A stretch of DNA of 64,000 nucleotides from Heterohyrax brucei (lineage: Eukaryota; Chordata; Mammalia; Hyracoidea; Procaviidae), in the NCBI GenBank assembly GCA_028571685.1, contig CM053141.1:1550001-1614000 (forward strand), read 5' to 3'. The position numbers were made by a program, and so were the translations under genes. Of this stretch, positions 10,791 to 22,136 are shown one piece after another. Within the stretch, counting starts at the first letter, position 1. Every line of letters begins with the position of its first letter. A model generated the notes under the pieces. That model ran no database searches and was not told where the DNA came from. It saw nothing but the letters and a program-made list of their open reading frames with translations.

Positions 10791-11467
10791 AATAAAGAAG
10801 AGAAAGGGTTTATTTCAAGTCCCATTACTGCGGACTGGCATGCTGGCCACAGACGGGCTCAGACCCAGCAGTGACAATAATTGTACAAGAGAAATCCCTT
10901 ATTTGAAAATCAAGGAAAGGAGAAAATTGAGTGCTTTCCTTACCTCCCCAGAGGGAACTGTTTTGCTGGGAGAGAGCTACACTTCCCAGAAAAACACCAG
11001 CTAGTAAGTGAGGAGGAGTGATGGGATCAGAAGTGGTTATTTCACAACTCCTCGGGATGTGACACGGCTTCATCCGTTGGTTTCCAATCCTGAGGTCCGA
11101 GGCATGTGGGATCCCACACCCTGTGGTGCTGGCCGAGTCCTCAGAGGCCACCTCTGGTGGGGGAGAGGGCGCGGCGTGCGGTGGAGAGATCTGTGGCCAT
11201 CACCTGTGTCTAGAGGTCAGTCCACCTCTGCATCGTTCAGGTAGGGCGACCAGGTGTTGTTGGTGGCTGTCACGGCGGCTCTTCCATGGAGACCTCAAGC
11301 TTGAGGAAGCATGGCGTCACCTGGCCCACACCGTCTGCAGGGTCCCTGTCAGGTCGGTTCTGACTCACGTCGACCCTGCGCCGTCCTCACGACAACAGCG
11401 GAGCCTAGCGAAACAGAGTCCTTGAGCGCTGCCGTCTTGGCTCAGTTTATCACGGTGTCGTTTATTG
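10791..11467. other. Mostly unassigned DNA
   Basis: No family recognised except a possible SINE/RTE tail complement at about 11345-11415 ('gtcggttctgactcacgtcg', 'ccctgcgccgtcctcacg'). Confidence 0.4.
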
Positions 11468-12625
11468 GCCCAGGTGTAAGGTTTTTATTTTCCTTACACT
11501 GAAGTGCAATCCAAGATTGCAGTCTTTGACCTTCATCAGTAAGTGCTTCAAGTCCTCTTCACTTTCGGCAAACAAGGTTGTGTCATTTGCATAACGCGGG
11601 CTGTTGACAAGCCTTCCTCTAATCCTGAGGCCCCATTCTTCTTCATGTAGTCCAGCTTCTTGGATAATGTGCTTGACACATAGATTGAGCAGGTATGGGG
11701 AAAGGCACAGCCCTGGCGCATACCTTTCCTGACTGGAACCCACCCAGCATCACCTTGTTCTGTTCGAATGACTGCCTCTTGATCCATGTACAAGTTCTTC
11801 ATGAGAACGATTGTGTGTCCTGGAATTCCTGTTCTTGGCCATGTCTTGCGTAATTCATGGTGATCCACAGAGTTGGATGGCTTTGCATAGTCAGTGAAAC
11901 ACAGGCTAACATCTTTCTGGTATTCGCTGCTTTCAGCTGAGATCCATCTGGTGGAAGCTGTGCTATCCCCCATTCCATGTCTTCTAATCTCACTTAAATT
12001 TCCCTCAGTTTCCTGTCAATATGTAACCACAGCCACTTTTGAATGATCTCCAGCAAAATTTTACTTGTGGATGATACTGTTTGACGGTTTCCTTTCAGGT
12101 GGTTCACCTTTTTTGAGAACGGACATTAATGTGATTCTCTTTCTGCCGGTTGGCCGGGTAGCTGTCTTCCGAATTTCTTCACATAGACAAGTGAACCCCT
12201 CTAGGCTGTGTGTGTTTGTTGAAATCTCTCATCTGGTACTCCGTCGTTTCCTGGAGCCTTGATTTTTTGCCAATGCCTTCCAAGCAGCTTGGACGTCTTC
12301 CTTCAGCACCACTGATTCCTGATCATATGCTATCTTCTGAAATGATTCGGTGTCAACCAGTTCTTTTTTGTTACAGAGATTCTGAGTAGTCCTTCCGTCT
12401 TCTTTTCAGTACGATGACTCTGGCATTCTTTTGGCCTTCTTCCAATGCTTCCTGCGTTGTTTGGTATTTTCTCTGGGGAATCCTTCAGCATCACAACTTG
12501 ACGCTTCATTTTCTCTCTTCCCTTCTTTCAGCTTAGGGGACACTGAGCACCTCCACCCCTTTTGGTGTTCCATCCCCAGCTCTGTGCACTTGTCTTTATA
12601 GCGATCCCATTATAATCCCATAATG
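11468..12625 (-). mobile_element. RTE reverse-transcriptase fragment, inverted
   Basis: Internal piece of RTE ORF2 holding the linker and most of the RT domain. Lower-strand frames 11548-11973 and 11462-11743 carry 'ESSEYQKDVSLCFTDYAK', 'GMRQGC' and the active-site word YANDTTL (codon for N at about 11585-11587), where the family has YADDTTL. This D-to-N change plus a frameshift between the two frames means it is dead. The piece ends at 11468 just past the active site, so the C-terminal domain and 3' tail are missing. Its right end matches the linker seen inverted at 56694. Confidence 0.9.
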
Positions 12626-13334
12626 CTCAAAGCGAACAGTTTTTACTAGTTAAACTAGACTTTTGTTTAAGAAGACTTCAGTGGAGACTTTTGATTTTGT
12701 GTTTGAAGATTATTTAGGGCAATAGTTTTGGGTGTTCATCTAGCCTCCATGGCTCCAGAAAGTCTGGAGTCCACAAGAATTTTGAATTCTGTTCTGCTTT
12801 TCCACTCTTTCAGTCAGGATTTGCCTATAAAATCTTTGATGAAAACTTTCAGTCATGGTAGCCTGGCACCTCCTGGTTTTTCTGGTCTCAGGGTGAAGGG
12901 GGCAGTTGTTCATGGGGAACAACCTCCTCCTGTTCTGTCTCTCCTCTTCTCTTGTTGTTCCAGGTGAGCAGAGACAAACTGTCATGCCTTGGAAGGCCAC
13001 TTGCCAGCTTTTCAATGCCCACCCCCCACCCCCGGCACTAGTGTAGAACAGAAGCATTCAACACGTTATTCAGCCAATTAAACATGAAACCATGACCCTA
13101 AGCCTCCAAATCAAAAAACCGAATGCCATGATATTTTTGGTTGTACAACACTAAACTTAGCAGCTACTTTTATTATTCTTTTTGGTCATAGTTGTAACTA
13201 TATATATCACACAACACTGCTGTCAGTAAGTTGTATGGCTATAAAAAGTTGATTTGGCAAATGTGTGATTACCTTTTTCAGGTGACATTCAAAGTTAACC
13301 AGCTAAAATCTTGCCATGCTCACTTTGGAGGTGT
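12626..13334. other. Unassigned DNA
   Basis: No family recognised with confidence. The segment around 12740-12960 has the feel of a diverged repeat, but I cannot name it. A C-run sits at 13022-13033. Confidence 0.4.
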
Positions 13335-13700
13335 ATTCTTGTTGTATTTTTTTCTAAGACTCATTGGTCTGTGCTTCTGGCTGTCCACAGCACAGTCAGC
13401 ATTCTTTGTCAACACCGTAATTTGAATACCTTGGGTTTTCTTTTTCCTTTTTCACTATTTAACGTTGGTGTGTACCTGAGGTGACTGCAAACACCACACC
13501 TTGGGTCAGGTGCAGCTTAATCATCAAAATTACCTCTTTGCTTTTAAAACCTTTAAAAAGGTCTTTTGAAACAGATGTGCCCAGTGTGGTGCAGTGTTAT
13601 TTCTGGACTATTGCTTTCGTGGGTGTTGATTGTCTATCCAATTGAAATTGGAACATTGACATTTAATCTGTCTCTTTTTAGACAGAGTAGGGTGTATCTA
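13335..13700 (-). mobile_element. RTE C-terminal fragment, inverted
   Basis: Reads on the lower strand through the RTE C-terminal coding region; on the + strand the landmarks are 'ggctgtccacagcacagtca', 'gcattctttgtcaacacc' and 'cttgggtcaggtgcagctta', the complements of blocks in the 25597 ORF. Neither the 3' tail nor the RT is present. Confidence 0.75.
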
Positions 13701-13717
13701 TATTTTCCAGTCTTTCA

Positions 13718-14345
13718 GGTATAGATTGAGGTTGTCAAGGATTTCACTTTCTGGGATCCACAATCAATACCCATGGAAGCAGCAGTCAAGAAGTCAAAGG
13801 ACGCATTTCATTGGACAAACCTGCTGTGAAAGACTTCTTTAAAGCGTTAAGAAGCGAAGATGTCACCTTGAAGACTAAGGTGCACCTGACCCAGTGCATA
13901 GTGTTTTCAATTACCCCATATGTATGTGAAATCTGGACAGTGAATAAGCAGGACTGAAGAAGAATTGATGCCTTTGAACTGTGGTGTTGGAAAATAATAT
14001 TGAATACACCACAGACTGCCAGAAGAAGGAACAAATGTGTACTGGAATAAGTACAAGCAGAATGCTCGTTAGAACAGGGGTGGCGATTCTGCCTCACGTA
14101 CCTTCAGCACGTTATGCGGAGGGATTGGTCCGTGGAGAAGGGCACCATGCTTGGTAAATTGGGGGGGTCATCCGAAAGAGGAAGACCCTCAGCAAGACGG
14201 GCTGACACCATGGTTGCAACCGCGGGCTCGAGCGTCACAAGGATTGTGAGGATTGCGCGAGACTGGGCAGCGCTCCTTCTAGCGGACGTCTCGGTGGACA
14301 CAGGGCTGCTCTGTGTCAGAACCAACCCGACGGGCCCAAACAAAC
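13718..14345 (+). mobile_element. RTE 3' fragment
   Basis: Starts at 'attgaggttgtcaaggattt' and continues through 'atcaatacccatggaagcag', 'gaagaattgatgcctttgaa', 'gaggaagaccctcagcaaga' and a tail-like 'cagaaccaacccgacggg'. In-frame stops follow 'NKQD' near 13954. It faces away from the inverted copy at 13335-13700 with about 18 bp between them. Confidence 0.9.
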
Positions 14346-14429
14346 CAGGTGTGTGTACCCGGGTGACTGGGTTTGACTGACAGTGAATGCGGCGCGCGCA
14401 CGGCTCAGGCTGAGGCCGTGATCAGGGCG

Positions 14430-15065
14430 TGTGCCTGAGTGGTTCCTTCAGAGGAGAAGTCTGTTCCCCGTCTGTGCCCCAGCTTCTGCTGCTGCCCGGA
14501 GACCCTCAGCGTCCTTTGGCTTGTAGCTGCGGCTGCACATGACCATCTTCTCTCTCTCTCTGTCTGTGTCTCTTCTCACCTTTTGTAAGGACACCACTCA
14601 GATGAGACGGTTGTCACTCTTAGCTGACCTCTAGTCAGCCCTACACTTACAGTGGCTCTGTTCACAAGGGGAAAAAGAATGCTCTCTCCCTCATGGTCGC
14701 GGACCAGCCCTCTAATGATCAGAGTCTACACTGGCTGATTTTTGGGAGTCAATCTCCAGTCCTTTCTTCCTAGTCTTAGTCTGGAAGCTCCTCTGAAACC
14801 TGTTGGGCATCATAGCAACACACAAGCCTCCAGTGACAAACAGGTGGTGGCCATACGTGAGGTGCATTGGCCAGGAACTGAACCCCAATCTCCTCTGTGA
14901 AAGGCGAGAACTGGCCACTGAGTCCCTAATGTGTCCAGATGACAGCAGCCACCCTGCTCTAGTGTGGCTTCATGTTGATTGAACTGGCGACATCTTCAAA
15001 TGGAATCATGTTCACAGATACTGGAGTTAGAACTTCAATATGTCTTTTGAAGGGACACAGCCCAG
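14430..15065 (-). mobile_element. MLT1-type LTR, inverted, interrupted by a SINE
   Basis: Left part 14430-14655 shows 'ctttggcttgtagctgcggc', 'tctgtctgtgtctcttctcacc' and 'ttttgtaaggacacc'; right part 14916-15065 shows 'ttagaacttcaatatgtctt' and 'ttgaagggacacag'. These are the two halves of an inverted MLT1-type LTR. The gap between them is a separate SINE. Confidence 0.7.
14656..14915 (-). mobile_element. Long AfroSINE-family element inside an LTR, inverted
   Basis: 'gctgatttttgggagtcaat', 'ccagtcctttcttcctagtc', 'ttagtctggaagctcctctg' and 'catagcaacacacaagcctcc' match the inverted element at 35412 block for block. Younger than the LTR it splits. Confidence 0.75.
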
Positions 15066-16500
15066 TCCCTACGTGCCACCTCTTGTCCTGTCTCCACCCT
15101 GTGATGTCTTTGGCTTCCACCCCAGTTCACCTTCACGGCTGCTCCAGAGTCCGTCTCCAGATGCCAAGGGATCTGATTTGCTGCCTTGGTGAGCTACACC
15201 CTCTTTGGCTTCTTCTTTAAGGGAAGTTGATTTGGAAAGTTTTTAGGAAGCTTAATTACATTTCCTTTTATCTACTTGAACTCAAATTAAGTAGCATTTT
15301 ATTTGCATCACCCATGTGTTCAGCATTCTGCCTCACCTCCCGATGGGCTGTGTGACAGGGAAGAGGGGAAACTCTGCGTTAAGTTGTAGGGCTCAGGCAG
15401 GAAGCTCAGAGTGTCCTGACAGATTGCAGGAATGAATGCTGAACAATAGCAGTGTTTACAGTCTGTAATCAGATAATTTATTAGTAAATTAGTAGGACTT
15501 TGCAAATGAGGACACAAAGTCAGTAAAAGGAGATTTGTCTCTCAAGGTCGGACACTCTTTCACTGACAGAGTCAGGGGAAGAAATATGATTTTTCCATAT
15601 ATTATCCTCTCCTTAGTCCACTGAACCTCTGAAATTTTGCCAGTAAAAATGTTCCTGTGGAAGGTAAGTTATGTCATTGCTGAATGATTCCAAAGTCTCC
15701 GTGTTGCCCTTCATTCCAGAGTAGAGGAAATTCGGGACGACTGATTAGCTTGCATTTGTGGACAAATGCTTCAGTGATTTTTAATTTCAGTCTGGAATAT
15801 ACAATACATCTCCTGTTTGAACTTTCTCCGGGTACCTGCTCAGGAACAGTGGGGTAGATGATGATAAAATCTCCGAAGCAACCAGTGTTTGAAGTCCAAA
15901 ATTTCCATTCCAGACATTCCAGAGACTATTCTTGCTATAGAGTTTCCTTAAGATGAGACAGAATTTAACTAGCACACTGAGCTGCTATTTCTTTTTAAAG
16001 TAAGTTTTGGCATGTAAGTATCAATTAACAAGGAGTCTGTATTTTAATGTCAACATTAAAGAAAAGGTCAAAAACTTCATTTTAGCTAATCTAATTTTCT
16101 CAGAATTCTAGTACAGGAGAAAGTCCGTTAGTTCCAAAGGGGGATGAGTGTCCAGGCAGAAGACACAAGAGCAGATGTAGACGGGTGTTTGGGGAACGTA
16201 CCTTACGTATGATGAGGACGCTGGGTCGTAGTCAGTTGTGTCTGGATTGAAAAGGAAAGAAGAGCAGTAGAGCGGCAGGCTTATATTTCAGGAAGCATTT
16301 TGAGCTCTAAAACTAGATTGGCAGGAAATAAAAGAGAGTATTGTAGTTGAGGAGCAAAGAAGGGAAAATATTGGCAGAGACATTTTAGATAATCTGTGGG
16401 TGGAAGCAGAAATGAGGTTGATGATGAAAACCAAGGCTGAGTTGATGAAATCAGCTAAGTTAAAGGGGAATACATAGTAAGGATGAGAGGTCAAGGGTAG
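15066..16500. other. Unassigned, fairly AT-rich DNA
   Basis: No repeat recognised. The lower strand has a 62-codon open frame at 15787-15975 without homology I can name. This is one of the longest stretches here with no obvious young repeat, so conserved non-coding sequence is possible. Confidence 0.4.
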
Positions 16501-17037
16501 TGTCAGGGATTGAGTTGTGTTCCCCCAAAACTGTGTGTAGCAATTTGGATGGGCCGTGATTCCTAGTATGGTGTGATTACCTTCCATTCTGTGATTTTCC
16601 TATGTTGTAAATCCTGGTCTCTGCCTCTGGTTAATAGATAAGATTATGTTAAAAGAGGATTAGGGCTGGACGCAACAACCTTACGAATGGAGTTCCCCTG
16701 GAGTGTGGCTGGTGGCACCTTTCATCCTTTTATCCTACAAGCGATAAAAGGAAAAGGAAGCAGGCAGCGGTTTGTAGACCTCACACCATCAAGAAAGCAG
16801 CACCAGGAGTAATGCGCATTCTTCAGACCCGAGGATCCTGCCCCGAGATGCCCCCTGAACAATGACTGAAGCCACGCAAGGACTTTCTCCAGAGCCACTG
16901 GAGGGAAAACCTTCCCCTGGGGGGGACCGCCTGGATTCTGGCTTGTGGCCTGCTGGACTGGGCACGGATAAGTGTTTCTTGGTTAAAGCCACCCACTAGT
17001 GGTATTTCCGTTAGAGCAGTACCAGGTGACTAAGACA
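16501..17037 (+). mobile_element. MaLR-type solo LTR with 5-bp target duplication
   Basis: 537 bp with TG (16501) and CA (17036-17037) ends. The direct repeat GGTAG lies immediately before (16496-16500) and after (17038-17042). Family blocks: 'ttgtgttcccccaaaactg', 'gggccgtgattcctag', 'gcctgctggactgggcacgg', 'ccacccactagtggtatttc', ending 'gactaagaca'. No gag/pol follows, so the provirus has collapsed to one LTR. Confidence 0.9.
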
Positions 17038-17094
17038 GGTAGCTCATGGTCAAGCTTTCTTTGGAAGTCACACATGTTATCTGTTTATCTCTAG

Positions 17095-17420
17095 CCGTGT
17101 CTGTACATGAGGATGTATATTGAAGAATATTGAGTATACGGTGGACTTTCAGCAGAATAAACAAAACAGTCTTAGAAATACAACCAGACTATTTCTTGGA
17201 AGAGAGGATGTTGAGATGCCAACTCACTGTGGACACGCTGTCGGGAAAGACTAATTGCTGGAGAAGAATGTCGTGTGTGATAAAGTAGAGCGTCGGCGAA
17301 AACGAAGGACGTTGTTAGTGAGATGGACTGCCACAACAGTCACCTCAGACATAGCAGTGATCGTGACACGGCACAGGACCAGGCAACAAAGTGTTGCCGT
17401 GAGTCCCAGCCACTTCTGTG
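17095..17420 (+). mobile_element. RTE 3' fragment, diverged
   Basis: Follows the RTE end in order: 'tgaagaatattgagtatac', 'cttagaaatacaaccagact', 'ggagaagaatgtcgtgtgtg', 'gagatggactgccacaacag' and 'aggcaacaaagtgttgccg'. Diverged and without a clean tail. Confidence 0.7.
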
Positions 17421-18004
17421 GCAGCTGATACCAACTACAGCTGTAACCGGGGGACCAAAAACGTGGTGACTTAAGAAAGACACATCTTTCCTGTAATGGT
17501 TCAAAGGGGACTAGACCAAGGTGCTGTGGCAGTGTTGACCGGACTTCTGGCTTGGCCAGACTCGACACAGGGCTTCTACCTCTGGATCTAAGGTGGCTGC
17601 TCCAGGTCTAGTCATTTCTAGGAACAGGAAAGGGACTGCGAAGTTGATACATATTACTTCTGGGGTCGTGACCTAGAAGTAGATCTTTCCCTTCTGCTCA
17701 CATCCTATTGCCAAAATTTAGTCCAGGTCCAACCAAACTGCAAGAGAGGCTGCAAAATAGAGTTTCTTTCTGGGCAACTGTATGCCCAGCTAAGAGGGAG
17801 GAGAAAGTTTTTACCAGGGCAGACAGTCTTTGCCACTCAGGCATTGTCCACGTGGTCCACTTTCACTGAGCATGAGCTACGGCAGTGACTACGTTTGTGT
17901 CGGTCACTACCTGTTCCCAGCACTTAGGTGATGGCTGATAGGTAGGAGGTTCTCAAAAACAGTAGCTAATGGAATGACAATACAGAGTGTCTCAGTGTCC
18001 TATA
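17421..18004. other. Ancient repeat or unassigned DNA
   Basis: The segment 17650-17800 ('cccttctgctcacatccta', 'tgcaagagaggctgcaaaat', 'gtatgcccagctaagaggga') recalls a common ancient mammalian interspersed repeat that I cannot name with certainty. Confidence 0.4.
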
Positions 18005-18330
18005 TTGTTGTCGTTGTTGTTAGGTGCCATAGAGTCAGTTCCCGACTTGTAGCGACCCTATGAAGAACAGAACGAAACACTGCCCGGTCTTGTGCCATGT
18101 CCACAATCGTTTTTACGCTTAAGCCCATTGTTGTGGCCACTCTGCACAATGGATGAGCCTGCTGGTGTCACCAATTGGGGTGGCATGGCTTCCAGCATCA
18201 CAGCAACCCACAAGCCACCTGAGTACTTGGTGTGAGTGGGTGGGTAGGGTGGCTAGCAGTTCACCACTCAGGACAACCTGAGGTGCAGACATTGCCAGCG
18301 TCCCCAGGTGGGACGGCCACCCTGGGTAAA
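18005..18330 (-). mobile_element. RTE tail joined to long SINE sequence, inverted
   Basis: 18005-18145 is the complement of the RTE 3' end ('gttgttaggtgccatagagt', 'acactgcccggtcttg'). From about 18145 it continues as the long-SINE series ('gcatggcttccagcatcaca', 'gcaacccacaagccacc'). Either two insertions or one composite. Confidence 0.65.
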
Positions 18331-18364
18331 AACCACTGTCTACCCTAAAAAATATGAAACTCAA

Positions 18365-18500
18365 GGGGTATAGTAGTGAAGAGCTATGGCTGCTAACAGG
18401 AAGGTTAGGGGTTCAAATCCACCAGGCACTCCCTGGAAATTCTGCAGGGCAGTTCTGCTCTGTCCTGCACGGTTGCTAGGAGCTGGAATTAGCCTGAAGA
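18365..18500 (+). mobile_element. AfroSINE
   Basis: 'gaagagctatggctgctaac', 'gttcaaatccaccaggcac', 'gggcagttctgctctgtcc', then 'ggttgctaggagctggaatt'. The first few head bases and the tail are lost. Confidence 0.85.
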
Positions 18501-18570
18501 GTGTGGGTCTTGGCTGACAGCAGGTCTCGGCTGTGCCTGAGACTCACTGCCAAGCACACACTGTTCACTG

Positions 18571-18733
18571 CTGCTCCTGCCTCCTCCAGCTGTGGCTGCA
18601 TCTCATCTCACTGCTCCTGCCTCCTCCAGCTGTGGCTGCATCTCATCTCATTGCTGCTCCTGCCTCCTCCAGCTGTGGCTGCATGTTATCTCACTGCTCC
18701 TGCCTCCTCCAGCTGTGGCTGCATCTCATCTCA
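18571..18733. repeat. 40/43-bp minisatellite, four units
   Basis: ctgctcctgcctcctccagc starts at 18571, 18611, 18654 and 18694, so unit lengths are 40, 43 and 40. The 43-bp unit gains one ctg/ttg triplet. Units are nearly identical, which suggests recent expansion. Confidence 0.92.
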
Positions 18734-20835
18734 AGTCTCACGTACACCAGTAGTTATTCAACAGTGCTGCCAGATTTTTTATGGCAAGAAAATAATGTTT
18801 TTGTTTGTTTTAAACATGTTTCCTCCTAAATACGTTGTCAGGAAGTTTATGATACGCTGAAAATGCCACTGAGAGAGAGTCATGCTGAGCAGCAAACATC
18901 TGTTACCGCTGGAATCTGCGGCCACCGCTTGGCAAGAGCAAGTCTGCGGCTGCTTTGATGTTCAGCAGAAGATAACGTGGGACATTTCTTTCTTTCTCTA
19001 CTTCTTTTCTGACTTAAATGTTTAATTGGGAGGGTTATGCCCCTAACTCAGTGATGTAATGGTAGAGATGCAAATTACCTCAGAGGGTTAGTGACAGGAT
19101 GGGAGCAAAAGGACACCGGTGAGCTGTCCTGGTGGAAGGGACAATTGGGGATTTCTGGGTGGCCATGCCTCCCTCCTTAGCTAATGGTCTTTTCTGAAAG
19201 GACATCTCTGTGATAGATGTCGGCCACCAACTGAAACACCAGGGAGGACGCCTCCCCTGGGGGCTTTCACAGATGTTTGCCTGATTCCCTATGGCCAGCT
19301 GAGGGGACCCTCCTTGGAGACGATCTTGTTAGACCGGGAGGGAGCTATGGTTGTCACTGGTGCTTGGCGTACGAGTCTCCCAGGGCTGCTGTGCCCGACA
19401 CCACAGAACGTGTACTCACTCAGGGCTCCAGGGGCCTGCAGTCCCAAACCCAGGGGTCTCGCAAGGCATGCTGTGCTGAGAAGATGGTGAGCTGGCTGGT
19501 GAACCCACCTCTGCCAAGGGCTAAGTGAGTGGCCTGCTGGCCCTGCTCTGCCCCTGTGACCATGGGGGAAGCTGGAGAGGTCCCCACTCATGTTTGGGGT
19601 CCTCAGGCAGTGCTTTTCCCACAGTCACCAATCAGCGCACATGTGGGCTGGGCCACTAAGGCTTCCAGGGTGTGGAGGCTGGAACACAGAGAGATCAGAC
19701 CCCAAGGCCGTCAATCCCGCAGTTTCTATGTGTTGACGTTGATTACGTTCTTCACGCTGTGCAAACTTTCCCATCACCCTTCTGCAGGTCATTTCCCTGC
19801 CATTGGCAAAGACCTACTGGCCCCAACCACTCATCTAGCCTTTCAAGGTGCTGGGAGGAGGCAGCTCAGGCTGTGAACTCTTCCCTGTGTGCGTCGGGCT
19901 GGTCGTTCTCTGGGACAGGGCCAGCCTGAGTGCTGCAGGGTGCCAGGCCCCAAGCACTAGGCGCCAATGGCATCTGCTCTCCCAGTCATAACGTTTCCAG
20001 GTGACACCAAATGTCTCCCTAGGTAGGGGGGTAGGCACACAATTACTGTAGTGTGAACCCCCTGCCCTTCCTGCTTGTATCTGGGAAGCTGAGAATTAGT
20101 GAGCTACCTGCCCCCATCAGCCTCCCCTGCCCCGGGGCCCCCGGGGGACTGTGAAGCTCAGACCTCTGAGAATGACACACTGTCAGCTAAGATGGTAGCA
20201 GCCTGAGCTGCAGGTGACAGTGCAGCCCACCGATGAGGACAGGATGGATGTCGGGTGACATGTGCCTTCAGGCCGGCAAGAGGCCAGCAGGGGAAAGACG
20301 TGGCTGAAACATGATGGGTGGAAGTGGGAAGCCTTGTTTCATTTGATCTGAAGTCAGTGTTGCTTGCCAGAGGGTAGCGACACTTAGCTTCTCTCAGAAA
20401 GGTCTCCTGTGCACTGTCAGGTGACCCCTTTCTGAAGGACGTCAGGCTGTTCCCTGCGCTGGAGGAGAGATGGGCCCCTGACTTGCAGGGTGACAGACTG
20501 CCCTGGTGCCTGGGCTTTGAGTGCTAACATGGCAAAACAGGACACGGTGACCCTCTTCAGGAGGGGCAGAGCTGGGTCAGGTCCTGCTGTGACCCTTGCT
20601 GGCAGTCTGGCCCTTACGAGCCCTTTGGAAGCTGTAGGTTCTTCTCATGGTGCTGTGTGCAGGGCTCTGCCCTGGGTCCCATCGGCTGGCTCAGGGCCCA
20701 GTGGGCTGGCAGTGGGTCGCAGAGGATGCGAGGAAGAGCCGAGCACAGGGAGGGCCGGGCCTCGTCGAGTTCCCTTAGTCTGCTGGGTTTGCAGACCTGC
20801 CCCACGGTCTCAGGCTGGGCTCTCCAGACCAACGG
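18734..20835. other. Unassigned DNA, 2.1 kb
   Basis: The largest stretch without a recognised repeat. No ATG-initiated frame above about 120 codons, no CpG island. GC-rich from 19200 onward. Old repeats or non-coding unique sequence. Confidence 0.4.
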
Positions 20836-20916
20836 AATGAGTGCTGCCTTCCGCCGTGAACAGGGTTACTGTGGGTTGGAGCTAACTCAGTGGCACCCAA
20901 CAACAACAAGCATGTT
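20836..20916 (+). mobile_element. SINE/RTE 3' tail fragment
   Basis: 'gggttactgtgggttggagc' plus 'taactcagtggcacccaacaacaacaa' area, the shared tail of AfroSINE and RTE. Too short to say which. Confidence 0.6.
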
Positions 20917-21197
20917 GCCTTTAAGACTAAGTGCAACTGACTCACATCATGGTGTTTTTAGTCACCTCCCACGCATGTGACAGCTGGATCATGGGTAAGG
21001 GAGACCGAAGGATTGATGCTTCTGAATTACGCTGGCTAAGAATACTGACTCTACCACTGACTGCCAAGAGTGACTCAGCGTGTCTTGGGAGAAGCACAAC
21101 CAGAACGTTCCTTAGAAGCCAGGATGATGAAATTATGTTCTCTTGTATGTAGGGTTGCTATGAGTTGTAACTGGCCCAACAGCACGTAACAACCACA
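20917..21197 (+). mobile_element. RTE C-terminal fragment
   Basis: 'tttaagactaagtgcaactg', 'acgcatgtgacagctggatc', 'gaaggattgatgcttctgaa', then a jump to the tail 'gttgctatgagttgtaactg' and 'cagcacgtaacaacc'. About 150 bp of the usual 3' region is missing between 21140 and 21155. Confidence 0.85.
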
Positions 21198-21240
21198 CAT
21201 GCGCGCATGCACGCGCACATACGCACACTCACTGAGAAAG
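21198..21240. repeat. Alternating purine-pyrimidine tract
   Basis: Mostly CA, CG and TG steps directly after the RTE tail; a Z-DNA-prone microsatellite. Confidence 0.75.
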
Positions 21241-21245
21241 AGAGA

Positions 21246-21465
21246 GGGCCCCTGGGTGGTGCAAACAGTTGCTGCTGACGGAGTTGGCTGCTAACTGCAG
21301 GGTGGCGGTTGGGCCCACACAGGAGAAAGTGCTGCTGTCTGCTGCAGAAGGCCACAGCCCAGAAACCCTGAGGAGCAGCTCTGCTCCGGCCACGGGGAGC
21401 CGCCCACGGGGAGCTGCCCACGGGGAGCGCCGGAGTCGGGGCCACTCGGCGGCACTGGGTGTTTG
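21246..21465 (+). mobile_element. AfroSINE, long subfamily, with 14-bp triplication
   Basis: Head 'cccctgggtggtgcaaacag', then 'gttggctgctaactgcaggg'. The block cacggggagc recurs at 21391, 21405 and 21419, a local 14-bp triplication inside the element. The 3' part is poorly preserved. Confidence 0.6.
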
Positions 21466-21924
21466 AAGAACGCACACAAGGAATGCGCACTTTAAGTTCC
21501 CTGGAGGAGATTGGCCGTGTGTGGCTTCTCTCGCACCTGAGCTGCTTCTGACCGACCAAGGCAGAAGATCACCCTACAGACTGCGGGCCTGGGGTCCTTG
21601 ACCAAGAAACACTTGGACACCCATTCACTGCCTGCACGGTGGTGCGTGTGTGGCTTTGTTGTGACCTCCACCTTGTGGCTCCCCTGCTAGCTAACCCTGG
21701 TCCCCATTTGTCCCTAAGGTTTTCCCATTTGCTGTATTTGGTTTCCTTTAAAGTGATCAAAGCTGGAATTTCCCTTTGTTATTTGAGTTAAAAGGGTGAC
21801 CATTTTACTAATTGTCCCACAGCAGCACAGATGGTTATGGGTTGTTTGGGAAACAAAAATCCCAGAGCACGTGTGTTTTATCTCCTTTTATCTTCACTTT
21901 CCTCATGTCACCATTAATTTGAAT
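21466..21924. other. Unassigned DNA
   Basis: Nothing recognised. Confidence 0.4.
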
Positions 21925-22035
21925 GCCCCAGACTGAGCCGTTGGAAACCCCGGGGAGCACAGTTCTACTCTGACGTGCCTGTGTTGCCGCGAGTCGGAGT
22001 TCACTCGACAGCAGTGCTTTGGTTTTATTTTGGGG
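21925..22035 (+). mobile_element. AfroSINE 3' half
   Basis: 'ggggagcacagttctactct' and tail 'gcgagtcggagttcactcga' followed by 'ttggtttt'. The tRNA-like head is absent. Confidence 0.7.
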
Positions 22036-22136
22036 TCTTTTTGATGGGAATGCATCAGTTCAAAGATGAGAAGTTGAACCTGGTGGAGAGGAAAGACCAC
22101 GTAGAAGGCTTTCTCTTCTTCCTTCAGTGAGACCTG

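Noticed and set aside
15787..15975. 62-codon lower-strand frame with a plausible protein look
   Set aside because: Too short, no homology and no splice context that I can defend.
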